DNA of 32,591 bases from Achromobacter marplatensis (GCF_002209535.1 NZ_NJIG01000029.1:1-32591), one strand, 5' to 3'. Shown: positions 1 through 7,077, counted from the first letter of the stretch. Notes: generated by a model not told the origin, from the letters alone. Numbers and translations are program-made.

Positions 1-119
1 AGGACAAGCGTAAAGCAGGAAACATCAAGATCAGGAACTAGGTTTTTGAACGCCGGGGTGGGTCAGTTTTACTCCGACGATTCCGACGAAAGTGGGTCAA
101 TTTTCAACCGGCGTTGACA
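1..119 (+). mobile_element. Right end of an IS21-family-like insertion sequence
   Basis: The sequence ends a reading frame at 40-42 and is followed by two imperfect direct repeats starting GTGGGTCA(G/A)TTTT, at 58-79 and 92-113, about 34 bp apart. Multiple internal terminal repeats of this GGGTCA-TTTT type next to the end are typical of IS21-family elements. The element appears to stop at a terminal CA near 119, after which a phage tail reading frame opens. Most of the element lies outside the window, so the family call rests on the end repeats alone. Confidence 0.55.
2..42 (+). CDS. Extreme C-terminus of a transposition protein (partial, perhaps IstB)
   Basis: Reading from base 2 in frame, the last twelve residues are Asp-Lys-Arg-Lys-Ala-Gly-Asn-Ile-Lys-Ile-Arg-Asn followed by a TAG stop at 40-42. 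A basic tail just inside an IS21-like end would fit the C-terminus of the IstB helper ATPase, which is the last gene of such elements. Twelve residues are too few for a family assignment, so this is positional inference. It cannot be decided whether this tail belongs to the same element type as the istA/istB remnant at 6.1-7.1 kb. Confidence 0.3.
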
Positions 120-1098
120 CATCAGGACCCTGACCGCAAAGGTGGGGGAAAACGCAGGTCTGATTCGTGAAGAGAGTGAGGCGAGGGCTGACGATGTGAG
201 CGCACTTGGGACGCGCATAACAAGCGTACAGGCATCGGTCAAAGACGCCACGGACAAAGCTAACGACGCCTTCGCAGCTGTAGAGGAAACAAGCTCCGCG
301 ATAGCCAAGCTGGACGGCAATGTGGCCGCCATGTGGAACGTCCGCGCAGGTGTGACTGTTGGAGGCCGTTACTACGCGGCTTCTATTGGCTTGGGCGTGG
401 AGAGTTCGGGCGGCGTGACCGAAACGCAGTTTCTTGTGGCTGCCGACCGATTCGCCGTCATTCACCCCAATGGGCCGCAGGTCGTCACGCCGTTTGTGAT
501 TCAAGGCAGTCAGGTTTTCATGAACCAGGCGCTTATCGGTACGGCTTGGATCAAGAACGCAAACATCGATACGTTGGACGCCGGCAAGATTACGACGGGC
601 ACGATGAGCGCCGACCGCATTGATGTAGGGACGTTCAACGCCAAGGTGGCGAACATCGACCAGGCTTACATAAGGTCTGCGAACATCCAGAGCGCTCAAA
701 TTGGCACCCTGCACTTACAGAACGGGGCGGTAACAGCAGGGAACGCTGTGGCAATCAATCTGGGCTTCGGTCAGGGAAGCAATGACAATGCCGTCCAGAT
801 CAACTTCACCATGCCAGCTGCCGGGAACGCCATTATTAACTATGACTTCGCCGCCAGATGCGATTCTGCGTCGGCGCTTCCGAGCGGCCAGGTGCGACTG
901 CTCTTGGATGGCAATCTCATCAGCCGGGCTGCGATTATCTTGTACACCCAAGATGAGCGCGACAACATGAAGTCGATGACCGCCATTGCTACGGGGATAG
1001 GTGCAGGCGCGCACACCCTCCGCCTTGAATTTCCACGCCCGAACGGTGGGACGGTCTGGGTCACAGGGAGTCTCGCCTTGATTTCGTTCGTCAGGTAG
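120..1098 (+). pseudogene. Phage tail tip/host-specificity protein (J-like), C-terminal part only
   Basis: This is the C-terminal part of a tail tip attachment protein of the lambda J type, the large protein at the tip of a siphophage tail that contacts the host receptor. The frame is open from the junction at about 120, with no proper start; a GTG at 142 is only an internal codon. Visible parts are an alanine-rich, probably coiled-coil segment over the first 60 residues, then the conserved central-tail-fibre block (FAVIHPNGPQ, followed by the GSQVFMNQALIGTAWI stretch), then repeats of the type KNANIDTLDAGKITTGTMSADRIDVG, which resemble a beta-helical stem, and a variable C-terminal domain. 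J proteins normally exceed 1000 residues, so roughly the first two thirds are missing. The break coincides with the IS21-like end, which indicates insertional truncation. A terminator follows, then the lysis genes. Confidence 0.75.
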
Positions 1099-1115
1099 TC
1101 CAACGCATTTCAATT

Positions 1116-1138
1116 GCCCGCCTCGGCGGGCTTTTTTT
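1116..1138 (+). terminator. Rho-independent terminator after the tail gene
   Basis: GCCCGC at 1116-1121 pairs with GCGGGC at 1126-1131 around a CTCG loop, followed by seven T residues (1132-1138). It lies 18 bp after the tail gene stop and just before the ribosome binding site of the holin-like gene, so it separates the tail transcript from the lysis cassette or attenuates it. Confidence 0.85.
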
Positions 1139-1158
1139 CGTCCAAACGGGAGGCAATC

Positions 1159-1632
1159 ATGCGCACCGTCTACAGGAGCAGTGCAACTATGGAACCAGGT
1201 ACTACGGGGCTGGGAGGCCTCGCTGCCTTGAAGGTCGCAATGGCGTATGGCGTGCCGGCGGCGTTGGCGGCCATGCTTGGCCTGCTGATCATGCCGCCAC
1301 GGTCGGCGCGGGAGTTCACCGTCCGAACGATTTCGACCGTCGCATGCTCGTTCATGTTTGGGCCGGCGTTGGCCGGCGCGGTGATCGCGTGGAAACCGGG
1401 GCTGATGGACGCCATGATCTGGCTGGCGCAGCACGGCGCGGGCAGTGATGACGCGCTGCTGGCGAAGTTCTACGTGTTGGGGCCGAGCATGCTGCTCGCT
1501 GGGCTTCCGGCGTGGTGGGTATTGGGGGCGTACATGCGATGGATGGCAAGCATGCGCCAGAAGGGGCTGCTTGAATGGGTGGCCGAGGCCCGCGCGAAGA
1601 TTCTGGGCGTGCGGCCTGGTGGGGAGGGGTGA
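1159..1632 (+). CDS. Putative phage holin-like membrane protein
   Basis: A 157-residue protein with three probable membrane segments, at about residues 30-47, 56-80 and 108-128, separated by short polar loops. The N-terminus is short and the C-terminus is charged (residues 128-157). Size, topology and position directly before a lysin and the Rz/Rz1 pair fit a holin, the protein that forms inner-membrane lesions at the programmed time of lysis and lets the lysin reach the cell wall. The ATG at 1159 is chosen because GGGAGG lies 5 bp upstream; an in-frame ATG at 1189 also exists. The stop overlaps the possible GTG start of the next gene, suggesting translational coupling. I recognise no named holin family, so the function rests on context and topology. 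Confidence 0.6.
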   Translation: MRTVYRSSATMEPGTTGLGGLAALKVAMAYGVPAALAAMLGLLIMPPRSAREFTVRTISTVACSFMFGPALAGAVIAWKPGLMDAMIWLAQHGAGSDDALLAKFYVLGPSMLLAGLPAWWVLGAYMRWMASMRQKGLLEWVAEARAKILGVRPGGEG

Positions 1633-1634
1633 TT

Positions 1635-2159
1635 GTGGATTTGAAGACTGTTCTCGATACCGCAATCGCACCTGCGCTTGCGCTCTTGCCCGCCAACCGC
1701 GACACCCGCGAAGCGCGCGTGATGCTGATTGCCATTGGCTTGCAGGAAAGTCGCTTTCTGCATCGACGGCAGATCAAAGGGCCGGCCGTGGGCTTCTGGC
1801 AATTCGAACGTGGGGGCGGTGTGCTCGGCGTGCTGTCGCATCCATCGAGCTGGGCGGCCGCCCGCTCAGTGTGCGCCGCTCGGGATGTCGAGCCGACCAC
1901 GACGGACGTGTACAACTCGCTGGCGCACGACGACGTCCTGGCGGCGGCGTTCGCGCGGTTGCTGTTGTGGACCGAACCCCAGCGCCTGCCTTCGTTGGGT
2001 GACGCGGACGGTGCCTGGGCTCTGTACCTGCGCACCTGGAGGCCCGGTGCTTTCACCCGTGGGACGTTGGCGCAACGGGTGGACCTGCGCGCGAAGTGGG
2101 GCAGGAACTATGCCCAGGCGATGGCCGAGATAGGAGGTGACCATGCTGGCCTGGTTTGA
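1635..2159 (+). CDS. Putative phage lysin of lytic-transglycosylase/lysozyme type
   Basis: A 174-residue protein between the holin-like gene and Rz, the normal place for the peptidoglycan-degrading lysin. Residues 30-41 (MLIAIGLQESRF) place a Glu at 38 followed by Ser, like the catalytic E-S of goose-lysozyme/SLT transglycosylases. The segment GPAVGFWQFE at about 49-58 occupies the place of the GLMQ-type motif of that fold. The C-terminal part contains W-A-L-Y and a conserved-looking tail, RVDLRAKWGRNYAQAM. There is no signal peptide, so release would depend on the holin. The GTG at 1635 has GGGGAGG at a spacing of about 7; the GTG at 1629 is an alternative. The stop lies inside the Rz gene. 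The enzyme class is inferred from short motifs only. Confidence 0.6.
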   Translation: MDLKTVLDTAIAPALALLPANRDTREARVMLIAIGLQESRFLHRRQIKGPAVGFWQFERGGGVLGVLSHPSSWAAARSVCAARDVEPTTTDVYNSLAHDDVLAAAFARLLLWTEPQRLPSLGDADGAWALYLRTWRPGAFTRGTLAQRVDLRAKWGRNYAQAMAEIGGDHAGLV

Positions 2160-2409
2160 ACGAATCAAGGAATGGTTAATGCTGGCCGGCCTGGCGCTGG
2201 CGGCGCTGGTCAGCGCCTTCTACCGGGGGCGTGCGACGGGGCGTCAAGCGGAGCGGCAAGAGCGGCAGGATCGGATCAACGAACAGGCGGCGCAGGCGCG
2301 CCAGGAGGTGCGCAATGTGCAGTTGGAGACGGCTCGTATGGATGATGACGCTATTGCTGATGAGCTTAAGCGTCAGTGGGTGCGGGGCCCCGGCAAAAGT
2401 CGGCGTTGA
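2143..2409 (+). CDS. Rz-like inner-membrane spanin subunit
   Basis: An 88-residue protein with one N-terminal membrane anchor (about residues 10-28), then a long charged helix rich in Arg, Gln and Glu (about 29-78) that would form a periplasmic coiled coil. This is the architecture of Rz, the inner-membrane subunit of the spanin complex that disrupts the outer membrane in the last step of lysis. The ATG at 2143 is preceded by AGGAGG at good spacing and overlaps the lysin stop by 17 bp. The reading frame contains the whole start region of Rz1 in the +1 frame, the usual nested arrangement. Sequence identity to known Rz proteins is not needed for the call, because the nested lipoprotein gene makes it convincing. 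Confidence 0.8.
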   Translation: MLAWFERIKEWLMLAGLALAALVSAFYRGRATGRQAERQERQDRINEQAAQARQEVRNVQLETARMDDDAIADELKRQWVRGPGKSRR

Positions 2410-2533
2410 GTTCTGCGACCATGCGCGGCCGATCTATTTCGATTCCGAGCAGCAAGTTGATGCGACCCCGGTACCGATTCGGCGGCGGATCCTGGAGAGG
2501 AACGAGGAGTGGCGCAAACTTTGTGAGCGTTGA
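2315..2533 (+). CDS. Rz1-like outer-membrane lipoprotein spanin subunit, nested in Rz
   Basis: A 72-residue lipoprotein that starts inside Rz in another frame and extends past its end. Residues 1-22 form a signal sequence with two Arg residues, a hydrophobic core (MMTLLLMSLSV) and a lipobox ending Ser-Gly-Cys, with Cys23 as the predicted lipidation site; no Asp follows it, which fits an outer-membrane destination. The mature part is about 50 residues. It should pair with Rz across the periplasm to fuse inner and outer membranes after the cell wall is degraded. AGGAGG lies 4-5 bp before the ATG at 2315, inside the Rz coding sequence, so independent initiation is likely. Unlike many Rz1 proteins, the mature part is not proline-rich. 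Confidence 0.8.
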   Translation: MCSWRRLVWMMTLLLMSLSVSGCGAPAKVGVEFCDHARPIYFDSEQQVDATPVPIRRRILERNEEWRKLCER

Positions 2534-2550
2534 GTAACACCAATAAGTAA

Positions 2551-2574
2551 AAAGCCACCCCAAAGGGTGGCTTT
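2551..2574. terminator. Bidirectional terminator between lysis genes and porin
   Basis: AAAGCCACCC (2551-2560) pairs perfectly with GGGTGGCTTT (2565-2574) around a CAAA loop, with T-runs on one strand and A-runs on the other. It lies 17 bp after the Rz1 stop and also downstream of the minus-strand porin gene, so it can stop both converging transcripts. Confidence 0.85.
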
Positions 2575-2612
2575 TACGAACAGACTTCAGCCCGCTCAAG
2601 TACTTTGAATTC

Positions 2613-2636
2613 AAAGCAGGACTTACGCCCTGCTTT
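2613..2636 (-). terminator. Hairpin just downstream of the porin stop
   Basis: AAAGCAGG (2613-2620) is complementary to CCTGCTTT (2629-2636) with an 8-base loop, four bases after the porin stop codon. There is no long U-tract on the minus strand, so it may protect the 3' end or act as a weak terminator upstream of the stronger one at 2551-2574. Confidence 0.45.
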
Positions 2637-2639
2637 GGA

Positions 2640-3767
2640 TTAGAAGCGGTGTTGCAAGCCGACGGCAGCAGCAGTGCTCTTCAGGTCGTCATGGAAGGCG
2701 TAATTCTTTCCATACGACCCGTAGACGTAAACGTTCGTACGCTTGGACAGATCGTAGGTGTAACCAAGGCTAAACACATTCATCGTCGAATCTCCACCCG
2801 TCAAACGGGTATTCGAAGGATCAACACGCTGCCACGAGCCGAAGATATTGCTAGCGGAACCGAAGGGTACGCTCACACCCAGCAGATAGGAGTTGGCCTT
2901 AAAGCCATCAGCAAAGCGGTTAGTGCCGAAACGGTCTGCTGCACTGACAAACTCGGAAGATCCCTCAGCGTCTTGACCACCGAACCAGCCGTCGGTCGTA
3001 CGAGCATAGCCCAGCGAGAGCTTCAGAACTTCGAAATCGTAGGCTGCGCCGATGGCGTACTGACGCGGCTTGGCGTCGTTGTCGACGCTGGAGTTGTTCG
3101 CACCGTTCAGTTGATCAAATGACAGGGCCACATTCAGCGGACCATTCACGTACTGACCACCAACGGTGATTGCGCGAGTATTGTCCGCAGTAGCAAAGCC
3201 GGACTGATCGGTATTATTGCTGTCTGCGTTGAACGAATAGCCTACGCCAAAGCGGAATCCACCGAACGACGGGGTTTGGTACAGAACCAAGTTGTCCAGG
3301 CGGTAGGTATTGGCAGCGCTGAAACCGACACCGATGTTAGCCTGACCAAAGCCGGCACCGAACGGATCGATCGAGTCGAAGTACTTCGACGAGAGGTTCG
3401 TTTGGCGACCGAACTCCAGCCGACCCCAGTTGTCGCTAGCCAGACCAACTGTGGCTCGACGGCCGAACAGGCGGCCACCTTGAGCGGAGTTGCCGTTACT
3501 GGAGTTAAAGCCCGACTCCAGGTTGAACACCGCGCTCAGGCCATCACCCAGGTCCTCCGAGCCACGAAGCCCCCAACGCGACCCGTTCTTGACACCATTC
3601 ACTTCGCTGATACGGCTGTGATTATAGCTCACGCCATTAACGCTGCCTTTGATCTTATTGTAGCCAATGCCAGTGTCGATGATGCCATACAGGGTGACAG
3701 ACGTTTCTGCCTGGGCTACACCGGCGAAACCGGCGAGCAGGGCGGCAGCGAGCAGAGTCTTTTTCAT
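2640..3767 (-). CDS. Gram-negative general porin (Porin_4/OmpC-like family)
   Basis: A 375-residue outer-membrane porin. Residues 1-20 are a signal peptide (MKKTLLAAALLAGFAGVAQA) with cleavage before Glu-Thr, followed by the usual first strand SVTLYGIIDTGIGY. The motif SRWGLRGSEDLGDGLSAVFNLE near residues 62-83, and RLFGRRATVGL with GRLEFGRQ near 103-124, are standard for Burkholderiales trimeric porins. The C-terminus is Arg-His-Phe, the terminal aromatic residue recognised by the Bam machinery. The length is normal for a 16-stranded barrel. GGAGAT lies about 7 bp before the ATG. It probably allows diffusion of small anionic solutes; specificity cannot be read. It is a monocistronic gene between two mobile regions and is likely a resident chromosomal gene. 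Confidence 0.93.
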   Translation of the reverse strand: MKKTLLAAALLAGFAGVAQAETSVTLYGIIDTGIGYNKIKGSVNGVSYNHSRISEVNGVKNGSRWGLRGSEDLGDGLSAVFNLESGFNSSNGNSAQGGRLFGRRATVGLASDNWGRLEFGRQTNLSSKYFDSIDPFGAGFGQANIGVGFSAANTYRLDNLVLYQTPSFGGFRFGVGYSFNADSNNTDQSGFATADNTRAITVGGQYVNGPLNVALSFDQLNGANNSSVDNDAKPRQYAIGAAYDFEVLKLSLGYARTTDGWFGGQDAEGSSEFVSAADRFGTNRFADGFKANSYLLGVSVPFGSASNIFGSWQRVDPSNTRLTGGDSTMNVFSLGYTYDLSKRTNVYVYGSYGKNYAFHDDLKSTAAAVGLQHRF

Positions 3768-4000
3768 TTAAGAAATCTCCGTTGATTTGAGTGACAAGAG
3801 CAGCAATCCAGCAAACCAGCCTGCCGCCCCCCTAACTCCGCGAAGGGAAGTTAAGAAGGATTGCATCAGAATTCGGCGCTGGACGCTACGGTTGGCCCCA
3901 AAAAGGACCTGTTATCCAGCGGCGTTGTTGGGGAAACGCAACAATTGTGCGACACTTGAGCAACCCATTTCCAAGCTGGCTGTAGACACGCTGAGTACGC
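3768..4000. promoter_or_regulatory. Divergent intergenic region between porin and HTH regulator
   Basis: This stretch separates the minus-strand porin from the plus-strand regulator and must hold both promoters. An inverted repeat TTGTTG (3925-3930) / CAACAA (3939-3944) with an 8-base spacer lies about 55 bp before the regulator start and could be an operator. No convincing -35/-10 pair was assigned. Confidence 0.3.
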
Positions 4001-4462
4001 ATGGAGCAAGCAACTACACATGAAGACGGTTTTTGTCACCGGCTAAGGCGCATCATCCGCCTCCGCTTTCCTTCCATGATGGAATTTTCACGTCAGTGCG
4101 GCATACCGTATCGTACGCTTCGAGACTACGCATTCTCTGGCAAAAAGCCCGGTAGCGACGCTTTGGTTGCGATAAGTGACTCACTTGGAGTGAGTATTGA
4201 CTGGTTGCTGCTAGGAACTAATGAGGTTCCGGAGCGACGGCAAACAGACCTCGAGATTAGCTTACTTGTTCAGGCGATCGAAAAGACAGAGCGGGTAGTG
4301 TCGAAGCAGAAGCGCCCTCTTTCTGCACACGAGAAGGCGTACTGCATTGCGACCGTATATCGCCTAACGTTGCCAATGCGGACGGTAAGCCAAGACGTGG
4401 TCGATCAGGTCGTTTCGAGTATTGGGCAATCGAATGCTGTGAGATCAGGAGGCAGTTTCTAG
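4001..4462 (+). CDS. Phage-type XRE/helix-turn-helix transcriptional regulator
   Basis: A 153-residue protein. Residues 10-75 form a helix-turn-helix domain: FSRQCGIPYRTLRDYAFSGKKPGSDALVAISDSLGVSIDWLL is the classic repressor pattern, in which the second helix is read from 'IPYRTLRDY' and the SLGVSIDWLL end is typical of phage CI-like regulators. The remaining C-terminal part (about 80-153) is helical and charged. It has no LexA-type Ser-Lys peptidase domain, so it is unlikely to be an SOS-cleaved repressor. It is adjacent to an integrase fragment and close to prophage lysis genes, consistent with a mobile-element origin. A palindrome overlaps its stop codon. The target is unknown. Confidence 0.7.
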   Translation: MEQATTHEDGFCHRLRRIIRLRFPSMMEFSRQCGIPYRTLRDYAFSGKKPGSDALVAISDSLGVSIDWLLLGTNEVPERRQTDLEISLLVQAIEKTERVVSKQKRPLSAHEKAYCIATVYRLTLPMRTVSQDVVDQVVSSIGQSNAVRSGGSF

Positions 4463-4473
4463 GGTATACCCTA
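4460..4473. promoter_or_regulatory. Perfect 14-bp palindrome (possible operator)
   Basis: TAGGGTATACCCTA is a perfect 14-bp palindrome starting on the stop codon of the HTH regulator gene. It lies between that gene and the converging integrase remnant. It has no loop and no T-tract, so it is more likely a dimeric protein-binding site than a terminator. Function is inferred from symmetry only. Confidence 0.35.
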
Positions 4474-4488
4474 TGATTTGACCTTAAT

Positions 4489-4659
4489 TCACTGGCCCTT
4501 GGCGAGGGATGGGGGGAGTACTGCCGACAGGCCGTCATGTTGCTGTGGTAGCCATGTCGTAGGCGATCCCAGTAACTCACTTAGATGCTTGCCCAGTACG
4601 TCGAACGCCTCTTTCCGTTGCGGTAGCATGGTTTGCCGCTGGTACGTGCGAGTGGTCGA
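4489..4659 (-). pseudogene. C-terminal remnant of a phage-type tyrosine recombinase (integrase)
   Basis: On the minus strand 56 codons are open from the IS256-family inverted repeat to a TGA at 4489-4491. The start of the fragment (RTYQRQTMLPQRKEAFDVLGKHLSELLG) follows the usual end of phage integrases, an A/T-Y-x-R stretch, then a basic helix (xxRR/K-xAxxxWGxxL). The catalytic domain is gone. The fragment stops exactly at the IS256 repeat, and the other side of that IS does not continue it, so the rest was deleted. The family call rests on a short stretch and is tentative; the position next to a phage-type regulator supports it. Confidence 0.45.
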
Positions 4660-6025
4660 GCCTGTCCGTATTTTTGTGGGCGAGGCGTTTTAAAAGTTGT
4701 TATCCCCGGGCCGCAGTAAACCGTTCGCCGAACAGGATAGCAAACTGGTTCATGGCGACTTTCCAGTCGAAGGTCGCTCTGACGGACTTGGCCAGCACGT
4801 TGCGTAGCGCCAGCCATAGGAGCTTGATGGCGGCCTCATCCGTTGGGAAGTGGCCTCGCGTCTTGATGATCTTGCGCAATTGCATGTTCAAGCTCTCGAT
4901 GGCATTGGTCGTGTAGATCACGCGCCTGATGTCCGGCGGGAACACGAAGAACGGCGTGACGTTCTCCCAGGCCCGCTGCCAGGCCGCGACGATGGTGGGG
5001 TACTTGGTTCCCCAGGGCCCATCGGCGAACGCCTGTAGCGCCTGCTCGGCTGCTTGTGCGCTGGCGGCTGCGTAGATCGGGCGCAGGGCGGCGGCTACAG
5101 CCTTGCGATCCTTCCACCCGGCGTAATCCAGGCTGTTGCGGATCAGATGCACGATGCAGGTCTGCACCGTCGTGCGCGGGAAGGCCGTGCCGATGGCGTC
5201 GGCCAGGCCCTTCAGGCCGTCGACCACGGCGATCAGGATGTCCTGGCACCCTCGGGTCTTGAGTTCATTGAAGACCTTGAGCCAGAACTTGGCCCCCTCG
5301 GTTTGCTCGACCCACAGGCCCAACACATCGCGCTGGCCGTCGGCCTGCACGCCCAGCGCCAGGTACACCGCCTTGTTGCTGACGCCGCCGTCGTCTCGGA
5401 TCTTGACCCGCAACGCGTCGAAGAACACCACCGGGTACATCGCCTCCAGCGGCCGGTTCTGCCAGGCGATGGTCTCGGCCATGACCTCGTCGGTGACCGA
5501 GCTGATGAAGTCCGGCGAGACCTCGGTGCCGTAGCTCTCGGCCAGGAACGCCTGGATCTCGCGCACGCTCATGCCCCGTGCGTACATGGCGATGATCCGG
5601 TCATCGAACCCGGTGAAGCGTCGCTCGTGCTTGGGGATCAGGATCGGGGCGAAGGAGCCGTCCCGGTCACGGGGAAGCTCCACGCGCACCGGGCCATGCT
5701 CGGTCAGCACCGTCTTGCCGCTGGCGCCGTTGCGCTCGTTGGCCTGGCCTTCGGGCTTGTCCTCGCCTGGCCGATAACCCAGATGCAGGTTCATCTCCGC
5801 GGCCATCGTGCGTTCGATCACCGCCTTCTGGAACGACAGGAACAGGTCTTGGACCTCGCTGGGCGTCATCGGTCCCTTGACAAGATGATCCAGCAGTTCG
5901 GCTGGGACTTCAGGCAGCGGCCCACGGGCCGCCGCCTGAGCGGCTGCGCTGCGTCTCTTCTTCATCGGCATATCCATGGTCTTTAGTCCTCATGATATGC
6001 CTCGCACACAAAATTGCGGATAGGC
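4660..6025 (-). mobile_element. IS256-family insertion sequence, complete
   Basis: A 1366-bp element bounded by imperfect 27-bp inverted repeats at 4660-4686 and 5999-6025 (23 of 27 match; both begin GCCT-TCCG and end GCGAGGC). It carries one full-length transposase. The flanking bases (GTGGTCGA on the left, CCGGCTGT on the right) do not form the 8-9 bp duplication expected of this family, and the two sides carry unrelated sequences (integrase remnant versus istA remnant). The element therefore sits at a recombination or deletion junction. Confidence 0.88.
4700..5977 (-). CDS. IS256-family (mutator-type) transposase
   Basis: A 425-residue transposase of the mutator superfamily, which cuts and joins the element's inverted repeats by a DDE mechanism. 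The first Asp is in VVFFDALRVKIRDD (about residue 195), the second in AVVDGLKGL (about 257), the Glu in YTTNAIESLN (about 362), and the C-x2-H motif in TCIVHLIRNS between them. The N-terminal part (to about residue 150) contains the DNA-binding region with GMSVREIQAFL and the family block RNGASGKTV. The length is at the upper end of the usual 400-425 range and no frameshift or stop is seen, so it may be active. The ATG at 5977 lies 22 bp inside the right inverted repeat; internal Met codons four residues in are alternatives. Confidence 0.93.
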   Translation of the reverse strand: MDMPMKKRRSAAAQAAARGPLPEVPAELLDHLVKGPMTPSEVQDLFLSFQKAVIERTMAAEMNLHLGYRPGEDKPEGQANERNGASGKTVLTEHGPVRVELPRDRDGSFAPILIPKHERRFTGFDDRIIAMYARGMSVREIQAFLAESYGTEVSPDFISSVTDEVMAETIAWQNRPLEAMYPVVFFDALRVKIRDDGGVSNKAVYLALGVQADGQRDVLGLWVEQTEGAKFWLKVFNELKTRGCQDILIAVVDGLKGLADAIGTAFPRTTVQTCIVHLIRNSLDYAGWKDRKAVAAALRPIYAAASAQAAEQALQAFADGPWGTKYPTIVAAWQRAWENVTPFFVFPPDIRRVIYTTNAIESLNMQLRKIIKTRGHFPTDEAAIKLLWLALRNVLAKSVRATFDWKVAMNQFAILFGERFTAARG

Positions 6026-6089
6026 CCGGCTGTGGCAACAGATACGCCATCCTGCATGTGACCAGAGCATCTGGCAGATATGGTCCGAA

Positions 6090-6716
6090 GAACGCCCATT
6101 TCTGATGCCTGTTGGCCAGCCGTTCGACGGCTTTGTGGAACACACCAAGCGCGTTTCCCCCACATGCTTGATCGCCTTCGAGCGTGACCGCTATAGCGTC
6201 CCCGCGTCCTACGCCAACCTGCCTGTGAGTTTGCGGGTCTATGCGGATCGCCTCGTTGTCGTCGCCGAAGGTCACGTCATCGCGCAGCATCCTCGCCACA
6301 TCAACCGGCGCCATGACCGTGGTGCCACTTTCTACGACTGGCGGCATTATCTCGCCGTGCTGCAACGCAAGCCTGGCGCGCTGCGCAATGGGGCGCCGTT
6401 CACCGCGTTGCCGGAAGCATTTCGCCAACTTCAGGCACTGCTGCTGCCTCACGCTGGCGGGGATAGAGAGATGGTGGAGATCCTGTCGTTGGTCTTGTTG
6501 CATGACGAGCAACTGGTCCTCGCCGCAGTGACCTTAGCGCTGGAGGCCGGTACGCCATCGAAGCAAACCATTCTCAACATCTTGAGCCGACTGCTCGACG
6601 GCACACCGCTACCGCCGCTGACGGCGCCCCAAGCGCTCTCGCTCACAGTCGAACCCGAGGCGAACGTCGGCCGCTACGACACCCTCCGCACTCAGGAGCC
6701 ACGTCATGCAGCATGA
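6090..6716 (+). pseudogene. istA: istA transposase fragment, C-terminal about 205 residues
   Basis: The open frame begins near the IS256 repeat and family similarity is clear from about 6105: PFDGFVEHTKRVSPTCLIAFERDRYSVPA, then the beta-barrel region LRVYADRLVVVAEGHVIAQHPR, the block YDWRHYLAVLQRKPGALRNGAPF, and the C-terminal helical region with MVEILSLVLLHDEQ. These are standard C-terminal features of IS21-family IstA (about 500 residues when complete). The N-terminal HTH and the DDE catalytic core are missing, so the product cannot catalyse transposition. The C-terminus overlaps the istB start by 11 bp. No in-frame stop occurs in the remaining part, so the truncation may be more recent than the decay of istB, or selection was relaxed by chance. 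Confidence 0.85.
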
Positions 6717-7077
6717 ACTCATGATCGAGCGCTTGAAGGCGCTCAAGCTGCACGGGATGGCTCAAGCGCTCATTGACCTCGTGCAGTAAGACTCTCCGGC
6801 ATACCAGAGCTGCTCTCCCATCTTGAGCCAGCTTCTACGGGCCGAGCTTACCGAGCGAGAGGTGCGATCTATTGCCTATCAGATGAAGGTGGCCAAGTTC
6901 CCAGCATATCGAGACTTACAAGGCTTTGACTTCGGATGCAGCTAGGTCAACGAAGCCCTCGTTCGGCAACTGCACCGCGGCAAGTTCATCGAACCCGCTC
7001 ACAATGTCGTATTAGTTGGCGGCCCTGGCAAGACGCATCTGGCGACGGCCTTCGCGGTTCACGCCATCGAACACCTG
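6706..7077 (+). pseudogene. istB: istB helper ATPase, N-terminal fragment with two nonsense codons
   Basis: From the ATG at 6706 the frame reads HELMIERLKALKLHGMAQAL, the typical start of IstB, the AAA+ helper of IS21 transposition. It then meets TAA at 6787-6789 and TAG at 6943-6945 in an otherwise readable frame. The Walker A region reads VGGPGKTHLA where the family has GPGTGKTHLA, so two codons of the nucleotide-binding loop are deleted. The frame is finally interrupted at 7077 by the IS3-family left end. The gene is dead through four independent lesions. Confidence 0.85.

Larger units (their letters stand above)
6090..7077 (+). mobile_element. Remnant of an IS21-family element (istA 3' part and istB 5' part)
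   Basis: Two overlapping gene fragments, the C-terminal part of istA and the N-terminal part of istB, keep the normal order and 11-bp overlap of IS21-family elements. The left part is lost near the IS256 right repeat and the right part is cut by the left end of the IS3-family element at 7078. istB has also decayed by point mutations, so the element cannot move. Confidence 0.85.

Noticed and set aside
3787..4023. 78-codon plus-strand frame between porin and regulator
   Set aside because: It lies in the divergent promoter region, overlaps the regulator start, has no ribosome binding site and no protein-like composition.
5054..5986. 310-codon plus-strand frame opposite the IS256 transposase
   Set aside because: It is an antisense shadow caused by GC-rich third positions; the minus strand has all transposase motifs.
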